Shown here in pieces: positions 57,841-64,000 of a DNA stretch of 64,000 bases. The notes under the pieces are model-generated. The model was not told where the DNA came from, did no database searches, and saw nothing but the letters and a program-made list of their open reading frames with translations. This DNA is from Argentina anserina (lineage: Eukaryota; Streptophyta; Magnoliopsida; Rosales; Rosaceae), in NCBI RefSeq assembly GCF_933775445.1, contig NC_065877.1:4960001-5024000 (forward strand), in the 5' to 3' direction. Each line of letters starts with the position of its first letter. Position 1 is the stretch's first letter. Position numbers and translations under genes: made by a program.

Positions 57841-58743
57841 TTTTTTTTTTTTTGAGAAAATGAATAACTTCATTCGGCGTAAGCCAATAAGACCAAATAT
57901 TGGTAGGTCATGCAGGAGCAAGCCCCATTACAATGTAAAAAACAAGCTCATTATTAACTACAACTACGAATGGAAAAACCAACAAGAAATATAAACTTGA
58001 CTCTAACTAAAACGAAAAAGCAATAAAGCAATAAAGCAAATAATCTTCAACCCTAGGATATGACTTAGTGCGTAGGTATCAGGCCTACAACCCAGTGGTG
58101 TACCTTTCAACCAAACCGCACCAAAGGAACCCCATCCTAAAGATGAAGGGATTGTCCCCCGGCACTAGCTCAAAAACCTACGAGAAATCAAACTCAGACT
58201 AGTTTAGAGAGAGGAAAGCAATGGGCATGAGCAATATAGCCCAACCCACAACCAAAGCCTGCATCCTTACACCTGAGTTAACCATCGCCGTAATCCAAGT
58301 AGCTCCGTCAGAGCTGGTGCCGACGACACTTAGTCTGGTGGCCTTCCCCAGTCCATCACCCTTTTGCAATTGAAGAACTCAATGCCGCACCTGACGCTGC
58401 AAGGATCCCAGACGGCGTCAAAGTCGTCTTGATCTAGAACCCTAGAGTTGTGAACTAGGATCAAAGACCAACACCTGCGAATCTAGGATCAACATATTTG
58501 CTTCCTCGGTAGAGCGACACGGCCAAAGTCCCGCCTTAGCACCGTTGTTCTCCCCTGCATTGTCCATTGCTGCCGCACCACAGACTCTCTAGCAATGCTC
58601 CTTCAACCCTTGTGACCCGCGGCAGAAGACGCCTACAGATTGGCATGGAACAACCGAACGAGCCTTACGCCGCCGCTCGCTACACAAACCCTAGGGTTCG
58701 GTCTAAAAACCTTTTCCACCGAGTTTTGTCCTCAAATACGTAT
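57841..58743 (-). mobile_element. LINE-like non-autonomous retroposon, ~0.9 kb
   Basis: It starts at a poly-T tract (57841-57853) followed by TGAGAAAATGAATAACTTCATT, the complement of a plant L1-type tail (TTATTCATTTTCTCA plus poly-A). The other end is GC-rich with an AAACCCTAGGGTT-type leader (about 58686-58700). A 17-bp duplication with one mismatch, GATTTAGTTCRAAGTTT, flanks it (57827-57843 and 58744-58760). No reverse transcriptase is encoded. Orientation is minus. Confidence 0.8.
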
Positions 58744-58760
58744 GATTTAGTTCGAAGTTT

Positions 58761-60763
58761 AGTCTAGATTGCTCTAATTAATGAGACTAGATTTCGGTAG
58801 TTTCAAGTTTTGACACTCCAATATAGTAAAATCATAGAGTAAATATTGTGCCTTACAGACGAAGACATTTGACAAAAATGAGGACCTATTTGTTGTCACC
58901 AGCGAACACAGAAGAAGGAGAGGTTCGCAACCACGGATACTAGTGATCCAAGGAGTCTGGCATCGATCGGTATAAAATAAACAACTAAGAGAGGGTCCCC
59001 AGCTAACATAATCATGCAACTTTATCTTGATAAGTATAGCTACAAGGTCCATTCAATATGCAATTATGCATTTGCATGATTGAACAATGCAGATCATTAT
59101 TGTAATTAAAAAAGAAATTCATGAATGGATTGACTTGTAGCTTCCGTCGATATAGCAAACCCAGCGTATAAAGAAAGATTCATGGTGTGCCATTGTTTAT
59201 TATTGAATTTGATTCCATCACCAGTCGTATGACTCGTATCCTCTGGGTTCTATCGGACTTCTCTTGTTGACGTCATATACATAGCGAGTCTCGTTTAGAC
59301 GGTTTAGTATATCCCTCATCTTATCTAGAATCTTAAATCTTAGAGAATTATAATTTTGGGTGGGTATGAATGACAATAGTCTGGAAGCTCGATCACTACT
59401 ACTACTGGTATCAAATAATATCAGTATTGTTTTCACTTTAACTCGTGAGAATATAGTATGTTTCCTATATATCATATATTCCAAGCAAAAAAAAAAAAAA
59501 CAGATAATCTATCTCTCTCTTTCTCTGTTAATTCAGTCGTTCCCTTCGTCTGAGTCTCTGTCTGAGTCTCTCCTTGCGTCAAATTCACTCGGTCATTCCC
59601 CATTCACTTTGACAAGGCTCGTTGTCTCGGCTACAAGGCCAAGAAGATTCCTCCTCTTTTCTCTCTCTAATCTCCTTATTTGATTTGTTTGATCCCTATA
59701 CAATATGTTTGGTCTGCCATTTTGAGCATATTGATTGTTGTAAGTATTGTGTACTTCTGTTATTATTTGTGGTGATTGAATGATACAGTGAGTAGTGTGG
59801 ATTTGGTAGAACTTGATTGTTTCTAATACCAAGTGCGTATTGCTGGCCAAGCAGTGTTCAGAAGACTGAGCATCTCTTTGTGTGTTCATTGATTGAATGC
59901 TTTTACTGTGACCAGCCACACTAAACCTAGCAATCGATCACTTATCAAGCGAGTTTCCTTTTCTTGATTCTCGCCTTTGTCCCGATCCGATACACCTTAT
60001 TTTTACTTATTATCTTGTTGTGTTGAATTTGCTTTTATTCTTCCTTGATTACAATGTCGTTAAATTTTGTGGTGTGTTGAGTTACTATTAGTTTGATTGT
60101 GTTGAATGCCTTCGGCCAAATTCAAAGCCCTCCAACATTATGATCCTAGATCTGACCCTAGTAGTACATACATGTAGTTCAAAACCTATGAATCATATTA
60201 CTCCTCCGATGAAATTAAGATAAGTGATTTTGTTGTTCCACGTCCTTTGCTGAAGTGAACGATAAGCTGACCATAGCTATAAGACTATTTGAGATGCCCC
60301 TAAGCATGGTTCTGAACCAGATTAATGTCCGAAAACAATTGATTTTTGAAGTCATTACTATCATATATGATGTATGCACTTAGTATAGGTCCTATTTATA
60401 ATAATGATATATTGATGCTCAACCAGTGTTTGTCACTATATCTAGTATCACAATTCTTTTCCTAAGCATGATATTAAGGAGTGTTGTACTTCTAAGATAA
60501 ACAAGTATAGTTGGAGAGAAGTAAAGCGACAATCTTAGTAGTTACTACTGCACGCAACTTGGGAATAGGATCAAGCTTTAGTTAAATCAATCATTTGATT
60601 TTTATCCGATAATTGATGTACACATTAATGATTAATCAAACGCTTGCGAGCTACTAATACATCGACAGCTTGATACAGTTCTATATAACCTAATATATAT
60701 GCATGATACGACATATCGGCCGCCCTGTGAACTTGTTTTATATGTACATGATAAGCTGCTATA
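58761..60763. other. Intergenic, nothing firmly recognised
   Basis: A CT-rich stretch at 59505-59680 preceded by an A run looks like the leader of a transcript, but no coding region follows it. The short frames overlap on both strands and lack domains. Confidence 0.4.
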
Positions 60764-60771
60764 TAGTCACG

Positions 60772-62562
60772 CAGTGGCGGGACGCCCGGGGGGGGGGGGT
60801 GACTTCAATTAACATTATCTTAAAATTAACATTTGTGATTGAGATCGTGATTTCAATCATGTATTCATGTTATGCTATGCAACTTCTATTAACATTATCT
60901 TATTAACAGTTAATTATAGTATTGAGGGGATATACTATCGAGATTTCAATCATCTTATTAACATTTTGGCGTGCCATTACCCCCAGTCAACTTCTTCTTT
61001 CACTTTGCATCTTGATATATATTGCCTATAATCTCCTCTATGTTCATTACACATGTATGCAATAGTCTAAATATCTTTTATATATCGGTCGAGAGAAAAA
61101 ATATATATTGAGAATATATCAAGGATATATCGGTATACATCAGATTTACTAATTTTTTAATTAAATTTATTATATATGATAAACATATACTTTAAAATGT
61201 ACTAATAAACTTAAGAAAAGAGAACTTATATTTCAAAATACACCGGCTATGTGCTATTTCAATCGAGTTATTCCACAAGTACTAACTCTTTTGTGACACA
61301 ATGTGCAAATAACTACATTCCTATGATTATGATCCTCCCAAAATCCATACTCCCAACCAATATCCAACAAAGCCAGTCTCCATAATATTTCAGAACTTTC
61401 TTGTGTTGAGTATTTGTTGTTGGAGTAGTTCATGTTGTATTAGAAGCTCTTGAAGAACTAGTACCAACACTATGAGCCATCACAAATTCAATCTTGTAAT
61501 ACATTATGCATATGCATTCAACTTTAGCAGTAATTCAGTAAACAACTAAGCATACAACAAGAGACCACAGTCTTATAATATAATTCAGACTTACTGTTAA
61601 ATTATTTTGCAGTTACTCGTTTGCTTTTAATCCTTCTATAATTCAGATTACTGATTAATTACAAAAAAAAATTCCAAACAAATAAGAAACGCAAGCAGAT
61701 AGGTGACTTACTATTACAGTTAGCATTCAAATCAATCATGTAATCCTTCTAGGCATCTAGCTCACCTCTATAGTCTCTACTCCGCAAGATGAAAACCTGC
61801 GTTCAAATTAATTAACCCCAATTACAATAGATATTCATCTCAGTTCTCAAATAATCAAACCCAGAGGCAAATAAACTTTTAAACCCAAATCGAAAATGAG
61901 TAACAATAAAAACTAGAACTAAATCCAAATCCAAACTGAACCCAATTCATAACTAAACTTATTATCTTAATTACAATTTACAAACATCTAACAATCCACC
62001 GCACAACCTAGAAGGGGCAGAAGGGCTTTTACCTATTCCAACCTTCAATATTGACTCATGTTGCTCTGCTTACGCATACGCCAAATCCTTTTTCAGTTCT
62101 TCTTCCAATCTTCTTCAGTTCTTTTGAGAAGATGGTCTTCTCTTTCAATCGCCTTCTTTCTTATGTTCACAGGGCCTTGTCTTTTTTGTTCTCAAATCAA
62201 AATGGTCGAATACAGTGAGAAATAAGACTTTCGTTTTTTGATTTTAACCTGGTCAATATCGGCTTGACCCGATACATTGGGTTTTTTAGTCAAATATCGG
62301 GTTGACCGATAACTTCAGACGATATGTACTTATCTTATCGGATTCAGCGATATATCGGCCGATGTATCCGATATTTCAAACACTGCATGTATGTAATCTA
62401 TTTGCTATCTTCTACCCAATAACAATTTAAGAAATCCATAAGAATGGTGTCATTGTTATTTACCGGAATCGTTCGAAGATCTATGCATGGCTTATACAAT
62501 TTTCATTAGCCTAATTTTCTTTTTTTTGCCCCCACAAACATTATTTGTTGCATTCGCCACTG
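60772..62562. mobile_element. Non-autonomous hAT element with a nested insertion, 1.8 kb
   Basis: The left end CAGTGGCGGGACGCC and the right end, on the opposite strand CAGTGGCGAATGC, are inverted repeats of the CAGTGGCGGATC family. The flanks TAGTCACG (60764-60771) and GAGTCACG (62563-62570) match at seven of eight positions. A run of 12 G follows the left terminus. No transposase was found. It contains the element at 61063-62386. Confidence 0.82.
61063..62386. mobile_element. Nested element with ATATCGG-rich ends
   Basis: It is flanked by ATGTATGCAA (61053-61062) and ATGTATGTAA (62387-62396), a near-perfect 10-bp direct repeat. Motifs of the type ATATCGG/CCGATAT cluster at both ends (61083-61135 and about 62255-62375). 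The terminal inverted repeat is weak (TAGTCTAAATATC against CAGTGTTTGAAATATC). The interior is non-coding. Class uncertain: hAT or Mutator-like. Confidence 0.6.
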
Positions 62563-62638
62563 GAGTCACGTACATGAACACATGATGCCTTTGATATTGT
62601 TTAGTACGCAATTGATTGAATAATTGACGAGTTCAAAT

Positions 62639-63316
62639 ATTTTTTTTTTGAAATGGGATTGTGTAGCTGTACTTAAGCATCCATTAATGAACTTATCGAA
62701 TACAAAAGGGGACGTAAAGTCTAAATTCCTGCCTGAAAATAATATCATATAAATTTATAAACAAGTACCAAACAAAACACCAACTAGCAAAGAGTACCGC
62801 ACTAATTGTGTTTTTATTTGCTTTAGAAATGCAGTGACATAATTGAGAGAACGATATGTATTTAACCCAAATACATAACCTAATGTCTAATAATAAAGCT
62901 CTCCGACTATATTGTTGCCGAAAGATAACTTTGGCGACACTAAGTTTCACTCTGCTATTAAGTGGCAACGACCATTTGACAAAACAAGGAACTCGCTGCC
63001 GACCTAGAGCAAACAAGGTACATGCGGACACAAATCCCAACTCGTCCAACGCCACTTGTTGTTCACTCGTCCCCCCTGTAATCACCATCTTAGACTGAAA
63101 ACCAGAAACCATGGCCTTCTTCCATCCTAATCTCCAATCATTAGATCCAATTCCCAAGCACACATCTCGTTCAACCACACATGACGCACACCAACAAGGC
63201 CAGAGACTTGCACCAATGCCGCCGCACGGCTGAATGAGCACAAGAAAAGACATCAACAAGTTTATCAACCCTAGCGCGTGGATCACGTTCTTTTTTGCCC
63301 CTTTTTTTAATAATCG
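62639..63316 (-). mobile_element. Probable LINE-like retroposon, ~0.7 kb
   Basis: A poly-T tract (62641-62649) starts the segment. The minus-strand 5' part is GC-rich with a GCGCTAGGGTTGATAAAC leader and GTGCGGCGGCATTGG. GAGTTCAA at 62629-62636 and again at 63317-63324 may be the target duplication. The frame on the minus strand is open for 228 codons but shows no recognisable domain. The layout resembles the retroposons at 35530-36725 and 57841-58743. Confidence 0.5.
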
Positions 63317-63324
63317 ATCTTTGA

Positions 63325-64000
63325 GTTCAATTTTCTGAGAGAGCCAATTCTTTGCTATTAATCTAGGACCTATTAGCAATTTGTCTATTGTATCGTTCGT
63401 TTAGTTGGAGCTTGGAGCGATGCATATATGGGATGAGATACGATTTTGACTTCATTCAATCAGATCTTAATCACAATTGTATGACATTTTGGTGTTCTTT
63501 TAACGTCTTATTAACAGTTAATTGCTAGCTATTAGGGGATATACTATCGAGATTTCAATCATGTATTCATGTTATGCTATGCAACTTCTATTTACATACT
63601 GTTCCAAAGTCCAAACTGCCAACAAGTACATAAACAGGGCACCAGGCATCATGAGCCGTCATATGATATTCCAAACAAGTAAATTATAGACCGAAAGGCG
63701 ATCACAAAACTACATTTCGAATTGACATATATATAGAATCATGAAGATGGAAGATAAATATTCAAAACTTAAACAAAAAAACTAGAATAAATTCTTTCTT
63801 TCTTTTTTTTTGGAAGAAAAGAATGAATGTGTACTTTAGCAAGATGAAGATATCACAAACCATCTTCTCCGAAATGACATAATATCAGCATCGAATATCT
63901 GTGTATTTAGCTCTCTGAACACACAGAACAGGTAATGTTGGACGCAGGATTGAAAAAGGTACACCTGTCACAACACCAATAACCTTCTTCGGTGTCACCG
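63325..64000. other. Intergenic; carries a copy of sequence found inside the 60772 hAT
   Basis: 63503-63595 repeats, with few changes, sequence found at about 60850-60960 (for example GGGGATATACTATCGAGATT and CATGTTATGCTATGCAACTT). No gene was recognised to the end of the window. Confidence 0.5.

Noticed and set aside
62693..63379. 228-codon minus-strand frame as a host gene
   Set aside because: It runs through a poly-T-anchored, LINE-like segment and lacks any recognisable domain; a retroposon explains it better.

Overview
This window looks like a chromosome segment of a dicotyledonous plant. It is AT-rich, gene-poor and full of nested transposable elements. The three intact host genes match well-known land-plant families, and the intergenic DNA holds plant-type TRIM, hAT, Mutator, PIF/Harbinger and LINE-like sequence. 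The gene mix and the abundance of hAT/MITE insertions would fit a Rosaceae genome, but that is a weak inference made without any database search.

Host genes. I support three intact protein-coding genes, each with a single open coding exon: an OVATE family transcriptional repressor on the minus strand (9542-10738), a U-box/ARM E3 ubiquitin ligase of the PUB16 type on the minus strand (28002-30053), and a CBL-interacting protein kinase of the CIPK11/PKS5 type on the plus strand (55232-56539). They have no obvious functional link to each other. No rRNA, tRNA or CRISPR was recognised.

Mobile DNA, left to right. 1-8 kb: a 140-bp direct duplication, a foldback MITE (1292-1702), a TRIM with three LTRs and two internal domains (3047-3626), another foldback MITE (about 3967-4366), a 1-kb foldback element (5480-6493), and a Mutator-type MITE (6908-7303) nested in a Tourist-like MITE (6558-7362). 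11.4-12.1 kb: a non-autonomous hAT. 12.8-19.7 kb: a 6.9-kb PIF/Harbinger element with both of its genes decayed, carrying a 3.1-kb hAT element whose interior is a tandem array of about 505-bp units. 24.7-27.8 kb: a Tourist-like MITE and a 2.3-kb hAT derivative with a second hAT inside it. 30.8-35.3 kb: a Mutator-like element with about 150-bp terminal inverted repeats, into which a complete hAT element (31697-34976) with an intact transposase gene has inserted. 35.5-36.7, 57.8-58.7 and 62.6-63.3 kb: LINE-like retroposons without coding capacity. 46.8-52.3 kb: three hAT elements nested inside one another, the innermost carrying the same 505-bp repeat as the 14.4-kb element. 52.4-54.7 kb: three further small elements, two of them hATs, the last lying in the promoter region of the kinase gene. 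60.8-62.6 kb: a 1.8-kb hAT derivative with another element nested inside.

The central picture is repeated, layered hAT activity. Most boundaries were fixed from the sequence by matching terminal inverted repeats to flanking 8-bp target duplications (9 bp for Mutator, TTA/TAA for Harbinger), and several of these duplications are perfect. The most notable observations are two unlinked hAT elements sharing a 505-bp foldback satellite, the triple hAT nest, and a full-length hAT transposase whose start codon appears to be assembled across a splice junction.
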